NCBI GenBank assembly: GCA_037074705.1
Contig: CM073590.1
Location: 52,717,895 to 52,781,894, forward strand
Source: Zhengitettix transpicula
Taxonomy: Eukaryota; Arthropoda; Insecta; Orthoptera; Tetrigidae
Length of the DNA stretch: 64,000 bases
Reading direction: 5' to 3'
In this document: positions 11,604 to 23,451 of the stretch, piece after piece
Layout of the letters: each line of letters opens with the position of its first letter
Numbering within the stretch: position 1 is the first letter of the stretch
The notes under the pieces: generated by a model
What the model saw: the letters and a program-made list of their open reading frames with translations, nothing else
The model's database searches: none
What the model was told of the DNA's origin: nothing
Made by a program: the position numbers and the translations under genes

Positions 11604-14600
11604 TTAAAAATAATTCTGTGCACAAACAAAGTAATTATTTATTTTAATACGAGTTCACTAAACCTATGTATCAAAATGTCCAGTCATGACGCCAATTAGA
11701 GCTTTGTATTAAATTAAGTTCCTATTTCGTTGAACATGTGGATTTGGCGCTAGACTACAGTCGACAACCACTTAAGAACATGTTCAAGACAATACATTAC
11801 GTGTAATTCCCACTTGGCCTGGTAAACAATACTCTCAGAATAAATTTTAGTTTATATTACTACAAAGTTTCATGTGTGTCTCTATATTAAGAACAACACT
11901 TAACGAACGCTTATTTCAAATTGAAATATCAACAATTCTTCTTTTTGTACAAGTTTTTAAACTTTAGACGAGCTCAATTTAGAATTACCCACTTGTGAGG
12001 TGTGGGAAACACCGATCTAGAGAATGTAAGACTGTATATGTATTCACAAAAAAATAACGATAATGATGCAGTAGACTACAGACTAAGAGATCGCATGCTA
12101 GTTTAGTCGTAAGGACATGTAACCGCGCACTGTATGCCGATTAAAGTGTCATCAGTCGTGGATAACCAATTTTTTTCTTTCGAATTGTAAAAATTTTACA
12201 GAAAAATCCTATCAATGCTTTTTATAGACGCAAACGATGACGAAGAAGCAAAAGACAATACTCTCAGAATAAATCCCATGTAGGCCTACAGTGAAAGCTG
12301 ATAAAATCGATAAATTCGAATTACGGGACTCTTCAAAAGTAATTATACCTTTTTTAGAATGAACATAACCAGTTTTAACGTACTTGTTAAATTAATTGGA
12401 GCAGCCAAAGCAAAGCTTAACACACTTTTAAGACGTGCTATATTTACCGATGAGAGACTTGGTGTGACGATAAGTCTACATAATTGCTGATTTATTTAAA
12501 CTTCACAAAATATTATGCAATTAACAATTTATTTATGTCCGTGTTTTCTTCTCTCCTTATAATTAAGAATTCCCCACTCAGGAACACCGTATTCCTAAGT
12601 CTCATCTGTAACGAAATTTAATACCATTTAATATTGCCTTAATTTTTTTATATAAAATAATAAGAGATATTTATTTTAAAATTTAACTTACTTGAAAATA
12701 TTATAAAATATTAACAACTGACACGAGACTCAACACGAATATTAATCGTTCATTTATTTTGCAAAACAAGGAATTTCAAATCTGTGAAAGAAAATTACGG
12801 GCCGTGTAAGTGAGGATTTCGTAGTGCTGGGAATAGATTCAATCTCGTTTCTAGGACGATACAGGCAAACGGCGTCGTGTGGTCTGGCTACCAGCTTTGA
12901 TGGGACTCGTCCCAGGCGTAGTGATATCTGGATAGAGGTTTCGTAATCTGCTATTGCCGGATCAGCTTGATCTCTTGCGAAACTGCGACTCCTTTCGTCC
13001 TCTCTGTTTCCAAATTCTCATCTTATCCGTAAATTATTTCACTTCCGAGTTGAAATTTATATTCAAGGCCCTTTCAGTTTCAAGGGCTTATCAAAAACTG
13101 TGTTCTGCGACTGTTCCGTCGTTAATTTTTGCTCCACCAGAAATACTTTGACACCACGTCCATTACGCAGATGCAGTAATACCTGTTTGTGTCGTATAGT
13201 TAATATGACGCTTCGAGAATTTATTTTTCATATAGTTTAATCTTAATAATTTACATTATTAAAATACGTACGTGAAACTCCCTTAGGTTAATGTTTTAAT
13301 TATTATTATTATTATTTGTATATTGTAGGTCGCTTCTCAACGTACTTAAGAAATGTTTCAATTGCACTTTCGCGCTCTTAAAATACAGAAATAACATCAG
13401 AATGAGACACGAAATATGGCGCATGTCTTATAATAAATTGGAAAGTCTGCGTGGCGAATAATACTCTATACAGCTAAGCAATAGACCAATAGTAGGCAGA
13501 CTTTTAGTAAGAAAGAGAATCGGTCGATTGAACACTTACTATATGTCTAATTCCATTTAAGTTACAAAATAAACTGTCGACCGATCCAATGATTGTAGCC
13601 TGCATCCTACCTATCTGGCGTCAAATCACTTCCGCATCCCTTCATTACAGTGCTCAAAATATTTCTATAAATTATTAAAGTTTGAAGGCTTTCGCGGTGA
13701 AGGTTGACGCTGAAGAAAATGTTCTCAGGTTTCCATTTGGGTACAGCAGTAATTAAACCTCAGAATTTCGGCAACCATCTCCACTGTCGAAATCTTCTAG
13801 AAACGTCGTGGTATAATTTCTGTTGTATCGGAGTGGAAACCCGAAAACATTATCAGCATTTCTAAATATCGCTTTTCGTCATTTTAAGCAGGAGTTCCTT
13901 CACTTGTTCCTCTTGCACTACTTTTAGTACCTTCTTTTATTCTTTGAAATAAGGAGAATGTTTAAATAATGTGACACATCAAATATTAACAACGTATTTG
14001 GGCAGACACATTGTTCTGGTGCAAAATCCATTCACTCGGTCACAATTCAGGGCGCAGGTTTCTTAAACGTTCACGCGATTTTTTCAAATTTGTATATGAG
14101 ATTAACATCTAGTAAAATAATCATCCGAACATTTATTAAAAATAAACTCTGCTAAGCCTCAAATGAATCTGTCAGCAGTAATACTAAGTTCTTTCCAGCA
14201 AAAACGGAGATGTCTTCATTTGACCGCTTATCCGTTGGTGAATACTTCCATCATGCACATAAAAATTTTAGTATTTAGGAAAAATTATTGTTGTGTTGAA
14301 GTTGTAAAAAAATTAGGACAATTTTTAAATATAAATTTAATTTCTAGAAATATAAATATCATATCCTTCAATAAAGAAGAATCTGCAGATTTAGGGGTGC
14401 CAAATCTGTAATTTTAAACTTCACTGCATTATTTTGACTGGTTTGTTTCATTTTACCAATACACATATTTTTGAAGCGACATCCGTCATTGAAGAATTAG
14501 AATGTCATTAAAAATCATTTTTAGCGTTGGAGTTCGTGCACGAGTTTTCTATATCAAATTAATCCGAATAATGCCTTAAAACCTACCACAATTTGCAATT

Positions 14601-14854
14601 AGTAAATAAATAATGGCACTTGAGATTTCCGTATCAGATAAATAATACTCGCATCTAAATTCAGTTAGTTGATCAAATGAATTATGCTTTAAATAAATTG
14701 AGTATCAATCTCACTTCAATAGACTTATGTTGAAAGTATTAAAAACTTAATTTTTTGTATATTGGTATGAAAGTAAGATGTTATGGATTAGATGATAGTC
14801 TTGAATTAGTGGTAAATAATAGTAGAATACATAGACTTACAATTTCAAATATTT
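11604..14854. other. unassigned AT-rich DNA
   Basis: About 3.2 kb without recognisable gene or repeat boundary. Frames of 65 codons at 12,954 and 82 codons at 14,163 are not similar to anything I know. Confidence 0.45.
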
Positions 14855-15480
14855 CAGATTAATTTAGATCAAACTATGAACATGAATTATCATATAGATT
14901 ATGTATGCAGAAATGTAAGTAAAATGTTAATAAGTTTAATGTGGTAAATTCAAATTTTTAACAAAAGCATCTAAAACGCACACACACAAACATACAACAC
15001 ACACACACATATACATATATATATACATATATACATACATATATATATGTCTGCTACTTTATAGTTATCACTGTCCTGTATTATATGGCTTACAGATGCA
15101 GGTATTGATAGGATTTATAAGTTACAATATAGAGATTTACGAATTATTTTATATAAAAAATAAAATATGTTATGTAAAACTGTTAAGAGAAACTGTTAAG
15201 AGAAATTAATTTCATTGTGTTTTCGAGATTTTTTTAAAATTCCATGGCCTAGTATTGATTTATAAATGCACAGAAAAGTTGTTTCCATCATATATTGATA
15301 GGAACATAAGCTATAAACATGATAGAAACGCATACAATGTTAGAAGTAGGCTAGAGCTGAAAACAGCTAAGGCGTAGTTAAATTTTAAAAATATGTATGA
15401 TAAGGGGTTTCCAGAATTTAACTACATGCCGAAAGAAATCAGGCAATTAGCATATTTAAGAATGATTATTTAGATACTGA
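14855..15480 (+). pseudogene. LINE reverse transcriptase C-terminal relic
   Basis: Three separated blocks in plus orientation keep the order of a non-LTR reverse transcriptase C-terminus. 14,855-14,944 reads INLDQTMNMNYHIDYVCRNV (the D-x-L-x-W-x-x-H-I-x-x-V-C block after the palm). Near 15,052-15,095 LLYSYHCPVLYGLQ matches the Y-S-x-x-x-x-x-L-x-Y-G-I block. From 15,243 the frame reads ...KCTEKLFPSYI and later YNVRSRLEL and then KGFPEFNYMPKEIRQ, the N-T-R / F-N-x-L-P-x-E-I block. A dinucleotide repeat at 14,978-15,050 and several stops break it. Clearly dead; the CR1/Rex-type assignment is an inference. Confidence 0.6.
14978..15050. repeat. compound (CA)n/(TA)n microsatellite
   Basis: Runs of CACACA followed by alternating ACATATAT motifs inside the LINE relic. 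Confidence 0.85.
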
Positions 15481-16749
15481 ATTTTAAGTGATTAAAGAAT
15501 TGTGTACATTGCGAATAATAAGTTTAATTTTCTAAATAAAATTATTAGCATATATTAGGTTATATAATAAAATATAACTATAAAAAATTATTAGCATATG
15601 TTAGGGAATGTAATAAGATATAAATAAGTTAAACGACGAATTACGTATTAAAGTTGTTATGGATCAACTATTAAAATTATTTGAGTTTTAATATAATTTT
15701 AGACTGCATTGATAAAGGTAATAATTTTAATTAAAGGCTAGAGCAGATGTGGTCTATATACTCCCTTAATCAAACAACGTACTTCTATTTACCCAAGCAA
15801 AGCACGCCAAACACTAGAACTTGTATCTATATGCTTGGCATAATACCTAACCAAAAAATTAATGCAGGTGTATGTTACCTCTTATGGACATATTTTTGTA
15901 AAGAAAACATTATATAGTTGCAGTTTTAATAAATACACATAGTGTTGTTAGAGTGGCGTTTATATTACCCGAACGATATTAACAATGAAGAAAAATATTT
16001 AAAACCTTACAATTAAATTGCTAAGCAAGAAAAATTCATCACATTTTGATCAAGAGCGCATCACTTTGAAATACTTGATGATTTGCGTGGTGTGAATAGT
16101 CTTGCCGACAAAAAGAATAAGTAATAAGAAAATTCAGTGACAGAGCGAAAGGTTACCGTCTACGAGATTTTAAACGAACCTCATAACAAAAACCACCAAA
16201 ACCTTTATTACCACCAGGGTTGATCAAAATACTCAGTCATCTTAACAGTTATTTATAAACATCATTACACACTGCCAACACTAACGCTTATAAAAAATAT
16301 GTAGCAAGAATATTGTCTGATATAAATAGAAGAATACACGTTCTATGTACCTATATGTAATTATGCTACACGCAGAAATTGAGGTGGCAAAGTCACTTTG
16401 AATAGTTGAAATTCGCTCATTCCTGAATGATATATTCAATAATATAAAATCTAAGATACTCATAACTGGACTGAATCGTATTTCAATCGCGGATTCTTCA
16501 TTTCCATGTCTTAACAGTTTGTATATAGGGTTCAGTACCCAATTTCTTTTACTGCGATTCAGTGTTTTTTATTCATTCAATTATTAGTTTTAGTCATTAG
16601 TGTATATTTGAATATAAGAATACAATATTTTATTCAAATAAAAATTCTTACTGGTTTGAGTTTTAACCTAGACCAAAAGAGAGAAATTTTGAAGCGTTCA
16701 CCGTTTCACTATTATTATGCAACCGAATAGAACGCAGTAAATATAAGAA
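15481..16749. other. unassigned AT-rich DNA
   Basis: Contains a near-duplicate pair around 15,545-15,600 (TTATTAGCATAT(A/G)TTAGG) but no gene was recognised. Confidence 0.45.
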
Positions 16750-16859
16750 ATATTTTTTTATTTGCTGCTAATTTACAATTTGTTCGCTTGGAACAATTAG
16801 CAAATGATGTACGAGGTATGAATCACAATTAAGGGAATTTAAATGGTAACTCTAGTATA

Positions 16860-18655
16860 TGGTTTCGCTTTAGTCTACACACATGTTCACTATTGTCAAG
16901 AATATTCACTTATTGTTGACTTGGATTGTTGCTCAATTTTTCTGGTGCCTGTTACTTCGTTCTGAGCTAACATCTGTTATAGATGAGATTTCCAAATCTT
17001 TGTATAGATTTTTGTTTGATACAAACTCCGGCGCGTTTTTGTTTCAATTCTTCTTAGAATCTCCAGGTTGGATTTGCTGACAGTGCCTCATAGTTCTATG
17101 CCGTATGTCCTTGTCGGCTTGATTATTGCTTTGGACAGTATTATTTAGTTGTATAAGGATAGCTTTGACCTTTTATTAATCAGCAATGATAATTTGATTA
17201 CTTTGAGTTGTGATTATTTCCTTTTTATATCGATATGTGATTTCCAGGTTAGACGGCTATCCAAGTGAAGGTCGAGTGTTGTTTCCGGGAGATCTGTCGA
17301 ATTTAGTTTCACTTTTGGGCATAGGTCTTTTAGAAGTGCAAAAGTTATATGTTCAGACTTTGCCGAGTTTCTCCATTGTTTTGTCTAATCTTCTACCTTG
17401 TCCAGTATTTCGTAGCACGATTTGGGTCTTCGTCGGCAGTATAATACGTACAGTATTGGTCCAAGGATGCTCCCTTGTGGAACATCTGCCATCACTGGAC
17501 GGAATTCAGAAAATGCATTTTGGTATTTGATTTGAACATACCGATTGCGTAGGAATGATTGATAGAGGGGATAATATGTAGTTTAATTTTTTATAGTAAG
17601 CCTTCGTGCTAAACCCTATGCTTGTTGCACTTCCAAGAAAGCGGCATAGCAGTTTTTCTTTTGTCCAAGGCTTTGAGATATTACCTTCACTATTGTGTTC
17701 GACTGATCTATCGTTGAATGACCTTGCCCAAATCCATATTGGAACTCTGGAATTATATCACTTAATATTGGTTTCAGTTGCTGTAATATTAGTTTTTCAA
17801 AGACCTTAGATGGATCGGAAAAAGACTTATTGATCTGTATGAACATACAGATACATACTTCCGTAATCTGTTTTCCAGGTTTTGCTATGGCTATGACTTG
17901 TGCATACTTCCATTGTCTAGGATAGTGGTTCTCTCGTGTTATTAATTAACGATGTTCGTTATGTATGTAAATACTATTTTTGATAGTTCTTGTAATATTT
18001 TTCCGGTTATGAGATCTAGTAGGATTTATGTGTCAATGGTTACTTCTGTTTCTCTTAAGTTGAACGTTTTTATTGGTTCAGATTGTTGGGTAGGGGCATG
18101 TAAAAATTTTATAACCTCGTTTTTCGAAGTACTTCGATTTTCTATTGGTTGAATACTGTAGAAAAGTGATTTGCAAGACATTATGCTTTTTCTTCAGGGC
18201 TTCGTGCCCAAATTCTGTCGTTTTTTTCTGATTGGCGAAATGTGTTGTTGTGGTCTCTTCATTTCTTTTCTTGCTTTCCAGAGTGAGTAATTTGTTTCAG
18301 CATTTAGGGATAGAGATTTTCCATTATTTTAGAATTTAATGTTTTGATAATCTTTTAGCTCTCTTTTTAGTTGTTGATCTGATGCGTTAAATTTTCTTTC
18401 AGTTTCGGATTGTGTTGTGTACACGTAGATTCACCGGAGGTGACGTTTTTCTGCTATTTTTTTTTCTAATTTCTTTGGGATACAGTGAGTGCTTAGTCCA
18501 ATTTTTGTGAATCTTTCCTGGCAGCGCTCTGTATTGTCTCTGATAATGCTGGACCGCATCTTCTATATCCTTCCCCGTTCTTAGAGGCACGTTTGCGCAT
18601 GAGTTGTTGACGTTGGCTTGAAATTTATCCCAGTTGGCGAATTTGCTATACAATT
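16860..18655 (-). pseudogene. jockey reverse transcriptase domain with catalytic-box deletion
   Basis: The linker frame (18,653-18,399) reads FANWDKFQANVN...PLRTGKDIEDAV, typical of the jockey endonuclease-RT junction. Then come SKVFEKLILQQLKPIL, FQYGFGQGHSTIDQ (fingers, with the R of GFR changed to G), QKKNCYAAFLEV, and near 17,480 MADVPQGSILGPILYVLY (block C). Immediately afterwards the sequence jumps, with a frame change, to TADEDPNRATK, which normally follows the FADD catalytic box; the FADD box itself was not found. Further on come LHLDSRLTWKSHID and KAIIKPTRTYGIELWG. A deletion through the active site plus stops make it dead. Confidence 0.88.
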
Positions 18656-18659
18656 TGGG

Positions 18660-20285
18660 TGTTTATTTACGCTCAATAATATTCGAGCAGATAGTAATTT
18701 CTACTGGGGTGTGGTCAGAGCTTAGGTCGTAGTTGGTCTTGATCTTAATTATGTCTGGTGATACTCCTTTTGCTAAGAAAAAGTCAAGAAGGTCAGGAAA
18801 TTTGTTAGAATCGTAGGCTAATATAAAGGTTCTCCGGTTGATAGTGTCGTTACATTTAGTTTGTTTGTTGCTTTGAGTAGATTTTTGCTCCTTAATATTT
18901 CTATATTATATATTATAATGCTTACTTATTTATGTGTTGACATTTAAATGAAATACACTATTAACTTTAAACAATAAACAAAATTTATTATGCCAAATTT
19001 AAAACAATTATTCAAAATACAAAATATAATTGGGATCTCAGGGTCTTGAACTGGGTTTGATAATGGCAGAATTTAAACAATCAAAGAACACAAAATTTAC
19101 ATTTCCTTTATAAGGAAATCGATGCGTTTAAACATAGACGAAATTTATTAATGAAGAAATTTATACTAAAAGATTCAGTTTAAACAATTTCATTTTATCG
19201 ATAATTAAAGAATGATCTGACGTTTATCTTTTAAAACGGTTTACAATAATTTTAAGGTTTTCTTTCTACTTACGGCAGCCCAAGATTAACATTAAATTTT
19301 CGTAGCACAATGGTGGGACTTTCACAGATTCTAATTATTCACAGACTCTAATTATTCACAGACTCTAATTAGCATAGTTTGTCGGTTGGTTTAAAATGAA
19401 TTGGTTACTTCTCGATGATTTAGTGCAACCTGGATTTGTTGATCTCGTGAGCCATGTTGAAAATGCAACTCACTAGTTTGGTCTGTTGACTGAAGATTGC
19501 TTTACTTTTTGCAATTTGATGTAACAGCGTACTTATTACTGGAACACATTCTTTCGTTCCTTAAATTAAACCTCTTTTATTCTCGCTGCTGACTGACAAA
19601 ACTGTTCAAACTTTCGTGAATTAGACTTTTGGTCTGTTCTCTTCGCCGCTTACTGCCCAACTGTGTCTGTTCGTCTCCTAATTTTGAGCGCGTAAATCTT
19701 CTTCCCACCATTCAACAATACTCTCCTTTCATCGTCGGTTTGTTGTGGCGTCCGCGACCGCTATCAGTAATGTGTCCTCTACAATTCAACTTTTCAATTA
19801 GAACAATGCCTTAATAACCAATTATTACAATATAGACTATACAGTCTAGCGTGCCACTGCTGATGTTTGCCATTGTAGTCACCGCCGGCTTTGAATCTCG
19901 TTCTAAGCGTGTTTATAAATGCGGCGATTGAACTTCTGCTATTCTATGCCTTGAAGGGCAACAATCTTCTGTTAGGGTTAACGGCCTGTTGCCTTCTGTT
20001 ATCATTATGGAGGTAGCCTGAATTTCTTCTGTTTTGTTTTCACTAAGCTCGTGATGCTTTATCGTGTTGCGAATAATAACGATGTTCCTCCGTGTGCTGT
20101 TCCGTCTGGGCGTAGAGTATTATAGATTACGTATCCAGGAATTTCGAGATAGCTACTTTCCGTGAAATGAGTCTCGGATATCAGCATGACGTCTATATCT
20201 TACTCGTTGAGAATTGTAATCACCTCTCTGCGGTGCTGTGGTACAAAGTATAATTTTGATTTTCCACACCATTTTAATGCATTTT
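18660..20285 (-). pseudogene. jockey endonuclease domain, split by an LTR-like insertion
   Basis: Minus-strand translation gives DIDVMLISETHFTE (the catalytic ET motif of the APE-like endonuclease), IPGYVIYNTLRPDGTAHGG, and near 19,900 FKAGGDYNGKHQQW (the GDYN-x-K-H metal-binding block). The frame then stops at the LTR-like unit and resumes beyond it with ILRSKNLLKATNKLN, FPDLLDFFLAKG and DLSSDHTPV (the final S-D-H catalytic block). The domain nicks target DNA in active elements. Residues ET, D-N and SDH are still readable, but stops and the insertion inactivate it. Confidence 0.88.
18914..19829 (-). mobile_element. LTR-like unit inserted in jockey endonuclease
   Basis: The right end is ATTATTACA (19,821-19,829) and the left end TATAATGC (18,914; TGTAAT with one change). 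ATAT lies on both sides (18,910-18,913 and 19,830-19,833), consistent with a 4-bp target duplication. The block at 19,030 (GATCTCAGGGTCTTGAACTG, then GGTTTGATAA) is shared with the units at 24,133, 41,523, 44,980 and 56,843. A degraded PBS-like unit may lie at 18,930-18,950. The jockey endonuclease reading resumes on both sides, so this insertion is younger than the jockey copy. No coding capacity. Confidence 0.75.
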
Positions 20286-20299
20286 GGATATCAAAGCAG

Positions 20300-22010
20300 T
20301 CATTAAGTTGAGGAGGATTCCTATTTGCTCAGATTGTTGTTTTGGAATGTTTTCAAAGCGTTGGAAGACTTTATCCGTGTCATAAATAAGGCCTCCTTGT
20401 CCTTTTGTAGTATTGTTATTAGTATAATTTCTTTTGTTCCATGCTGGTTGCGGATTTGGGTATTCAGATCCATTGTTTGTAATTTAGGAAGGTGGGAAAT
20501 ATTGTTGTTTTGAACAGAGTGATTGGGAAATGGAGAAAAATATTAATCGGTAGGGATTTTTTGGTTCTCTTTAGGTATTATTTGTGTAACTTTTTTTGGT
20601 TGATTTCTTCTTTTCATATATTTCTTGTATTCTGGACATCCTTTGTAGTTGGCTGGTTGATTATCAGTACATAAAACACAGATTGCTGATGTGGTTCTAT
20701 TCTTATTCCATTCTTCAGTTAAATTTTCTTCACCACATTTCACACATTTGGGATTTTCTCTGCAGTATGTCCTTGTGTGTCCGTACTCTTGACACCTATG
20801 GCAGTGTACACCTGTTTCTTTTTGTAGAGAGGATCAAATTTTATGATTACATTTACAAGTTCCTCTATTTTATATATGTCTCTATTATTTGGGTTAGGTT
20901 CAAGCCCTACAAAGAAGAGCGAGAGAGAGCGTTTCGTTAATCTGTGCCTCACGTTGTGCAAATTCGAACTATATGTCCAAGGTTTTTTAATTCTGATATA
21001 ACTTCTTCCTTGTCATTTATTGGATGTTGAAGTACAACTCTAAAAGCTGTCTTGTTTGAGTTGGTAAGTATGATATGCTGCGTTTTTTTGTCATTGATAA
21101 TTAATAATCGATCGGTACGCATCCGCTGATTTTGGCATTACTTTTACTTCATGAATAAGTAAGATAGAAAATTGAGACAAAAAAATGATAACGTTTCTGT
21201 GATCCTTGTTCCTTTCGTCAGATGCGAAGAAGAGCCTAGAGCGACACAACTGCACTTGTCAATTGACAAAACTCAAAATCATACTATTATATTATCACTT
21301 TTTTGTCTGAATTGGCTGTCTTCCATATTAATTGTTTTGAATTAGACTTACTTTTACTTTATTATTGTACATTTTATTAGTAAAATCTCCTACACTTACT
21401 TGTTGTCTGAAAGTGTCAATAAATTTAGGAACATTTGTAGTGTCGGGTATGAAAATAGTGGGATAGATAATTTTGCTTTTCTCGTGATATTTCGTCTCCA
21501 GGTGTTTAGTCTTGGGCTTCAGTAATTAGAGAAGAGAATATGTTACAATAAGGAATCATTCCTTCGTTTGATTCTTGTTTAACGGTATCTTAATGACTGT
21601 AATCATTTCTTATCCTTTTTCGCACTGTTTGCCACTCTTCAGTGCATGCATTTCCGTTGTTGATAGTTGTTAGTAGAGATCCAATGCCGCCGCACTGCAT
21701 TTGTAGTAGCCATGGTTCCACTTGCGTTTGTGAACGGGACGGCCATTGTGTCTGTTGCTCTGTCGTACTTATATTTTGTTGGTTGATAGGCGTCACCATT
21801 CTGCATTTGTTGCGGCCAGGATTGTATCTGCAATTGTGGATGTGGCTGCCAATTCATCTGTTGCTCTGGCGTGTCTTCCATTGCTCGAGTTGACTGCATT
21901 TGTTCACACCATGTTCCGCTGTAAGTTAATATAGCTTCACGGATGCTTTGGCTGAAGCCAGAATTGTTATAAACTGATTCTCGGATAGTTTTATAATACA
22001 CTATGCACAT
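20300..22010 (-). pseudogene. jockey ORF1 (gag-like nucleic-acid-binding protein), broken
   Basis: The frame starting at 22,010 begins with a Gln-rich region. Near 21,470-21,360 the protein reads PIFIPDTTNVPKFID, the conserved start of the jockey gag core, and continues to NNKVKV, where the MITE interrupts it. On the far side, from about 21,150, it resumes with VKVMPKSADAYRSI and AYHTYQLKQ. Then follow SLFFVGLEPNPNNRDIY and a region of Cys/His boxes, ending with CVLCTDNQPANYKGC, the last zinc knuckle (C-x2-C-x4-(H/N)-x4-C; His to Asn in one spacing). The protein normally packages element RNA. Several frames are used, so it is a pseudogene. Confidence 0.85.
21150..21347. mobile_element. Mutator-like MITE inserted in jockey gag
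   Basis: A 198-bp unit with the TIR of the 9,948 element (ATAAGTAAGATAG...TTGAGACAAAAAA...AACGTTTCTGTGATCC and the CTGAATTGGCTGTCTTCC end). It is flanked by TTACTTTTACTT at 21,138-21,149 and 21,348-21,359. The jockey gag protein reads NNKVKV up to one side and VKVMPKSAD from the other, so the flanking repeat is confirmed by the interrupted protein. A duplication of 9-12 bp fits the Mutator superfamily; tRNA-like or poly(A) features are absent. Confidence 0.85.
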
Positions 22011-22100
22011 TTAAATGTTCACTTCACTGATTATTTAAACTTGTAGGCTCGCGTTGTCAGCAGCGGGGAGTTAGTACGACTGCACTCATCGCCGGTCAGG

Positions 22101-22404
22101 TGAAAACTATTGAAAAGATATAGTTTTATTGGGTATATAGATCCTTGAGATTTACTATATATCCTGTTCATTTCTATAATTATTACAATAATAATCAGAC
22201 TTCTTTTTAAATAAATATTATGAACACCAGACTATTAGTCAGAAAAATTTATTATAAAATTTAAAGCACAATATTTAACAAACAGAATGTTTCGTCACCG
22301 ATTGAAACCTTTTCAAGTATACAATTACAATTCTACATTTATGCCTCCTACAATTCAGATATCGAACTAATCTGCTGACCTAAACTATTTACCTAATTTC
22401 CTAA
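22101..22404. other. unassigned DNA between jockey 5' end and Helitron
   Basis: AT-rich; TTATTACA at 22,181-22,188 resembles the terminus of the LTR-like units, but no partner end or PBS-like motif was found. Confidence 0.4.
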
Positions 22405-23159
22405 TCTATAAGTATAAAACAAAGTAGGGTTAGTTACAACACGTACCTCGGGAACGGCTTAACAGATTTTGATTATTTTTGATTTTTTGGATTTGTCTCC
22501 GTCTCGGATGGCAGAATAATTATTGAAACATCGAAAAAATTCACAAAAATAAAAATTATGAACAAAGTTCTCGGATGGTGTTGTATACTGGTAACGGTAA
22601 TGTCAGTAGATGACGTTGTGTGCACTATATTTTGGCTTACGATGCATATTCGCGGTAATGCCAGTAGATGGCGTTGTTTGCGTTGTCTTTTGACAGCTGA
22701 TGCAGATGCTTTGTCCTTTTATTTCAGTTTGATTGATGTTGGTGAAGTGCATATTGTGAAAGGTTATGTTGTTCAGTGTTATTTACAGTGGCGCGAGGCA
22801 GAAGATCTATTCTTTGACAACGAAGCCGTAATGCAAATAGACTTCGGAATATTGCAAATTAATCCACTGCAGATCGAACAAGAAATCGCACGAGAAAAGC
22901 GCCGCGTTAGTATGGCCCGACTTCGTGCTTCACAAACACAAGGACAAAGAGAGGCAGCACGTCAAACGGCTCAGATCGCAATGAGAAATTGTCGAGCTTA
23001 TGCCACAGGTGAGCAAGAAGAAATGATTCAAGTGTTAATTTGAATCGAGCTCAATACGATTGCACAATAGACAGTAGCTCGCATCCTTTCGTTATAATTG
23101 GTCCAATGGAGGTTGTGTGCGACCATTGCGGTGCGGTGTTATTAATAAATTAACATAGA
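22405..23159 (+). mobile_element. 5' end of a protein-coding Helitron, truncated
   Basis: The 5' terminus A|TCTATAAGTATAAAACAAAG at 22,405, followed by ACCTCGGGAACGGCTTAACA-type sequence, is characteristic of arthropod Helitron 5' ends. The coding part follows directly. The element breaks off at about 23,150, and no CTAG terminus with a hairpin was seen downstream, so the Rep and helicase domains are missing. Confidence 0.7.
22558..23151 (+). pseudogene. Helitron transposase N-terminal fragment (RepHel), frameshifted
   Basis: The 161-codon frame 22,558-23,043 ends in RRVSMARLRASQTQGQREAA then RQTAQIAMRNCRAYATGEQ, the Arg/Ala/Gln-rich N-terminal repeats of arthropod Helitron proteins. After a frameshift near 23,040 the reading continues at 23,043 with NRAQYDCTIDSSSHPF, IIGPMEVVCDHCGAV: the I-G-x-M-x-x-V-C-x-x-C-G-A block that precedes the Helitron-like Rep domain. 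The intact protein carries out rolling-circle transposition with a HUH nuclease and helicase; neither remains. The first 100 codons are probably leader read through rather than protein. Confidence 0.75.
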
Positions 23160-23451
23160 TAGGTATTAATAAGAAATATATCCAATTTAGACAAAAAAGT
23201 GATAATATAAACAACATACAATTTTTCTGGGATCTTTTTCTCTTTCCTCAGATGCGAAGAAGAGTCTTTGAATTTTTTCTAGTTACGGGTACAGTTGTGT
23301 CGCTCTAGATTCTTCTTGGCACCTTAGGAAATGGAAAAGGATCCCAGAAACGTTGTGTGGTTTTTTTCTTCACTTTTTCGTCTGATTTGGCTATCTTTCT
23401 TATTAATTATTATCAATCAGACATAATTTTTTTCATTTTAAGTAGGTATTA
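23160..23451. mobile_element. Mutator-like MITE with 9-bp target duplication
   Basis: The inner unit 23,169-23,442 has the same TIRs as the copies at 9,948 and 21,150 (CCAATTTAGACAAAAAAGTG; complement TCACTTTTTCGTCTGATTTGG near 23,368-23,388). TAGGTATTA occurs immediately outside both ends (23,160-23,168 and 23,443-23,451). The unit lies next to the truncated end of the Helitron coding fragment. Confidence 0.8.

Larger units (their letters stand above)
16750..22100 (-). mobile_element. jockey-clade non-LTR retrotransposon, decayed and twice interrupted
   Basis: On the minus strand the gag, endonuclease and reverse-transcriptase regions follow each other in the order of a jockey element. The 5' limit (about 22,100) is an estimate from where the leader-like sequence begins; the 3' limit is set at an A-rich stretch near 16,750. 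Two later insertions split it: an LTR-like unit at 18,914-19,829 in the endonuclease, and a MITE at 21,150-21,347 in gag. Removing both leaves about 4.2 kb, near the usual jockey length of roughly 5 kb. Frameshifts and stops are frequent, so it cannot move by itself. Confidence 0.9.

Noticed and set aside
17210..17530. 106-codon plus-strand frame
   Set aside because: It is the antisense of the jockey reverse transcriptase, whose minus-strand motifs are clear.
20596..20940. 114-codon plus-strand frame
   Set aside because: Antisense of jockey gag zinc-knuckle region.
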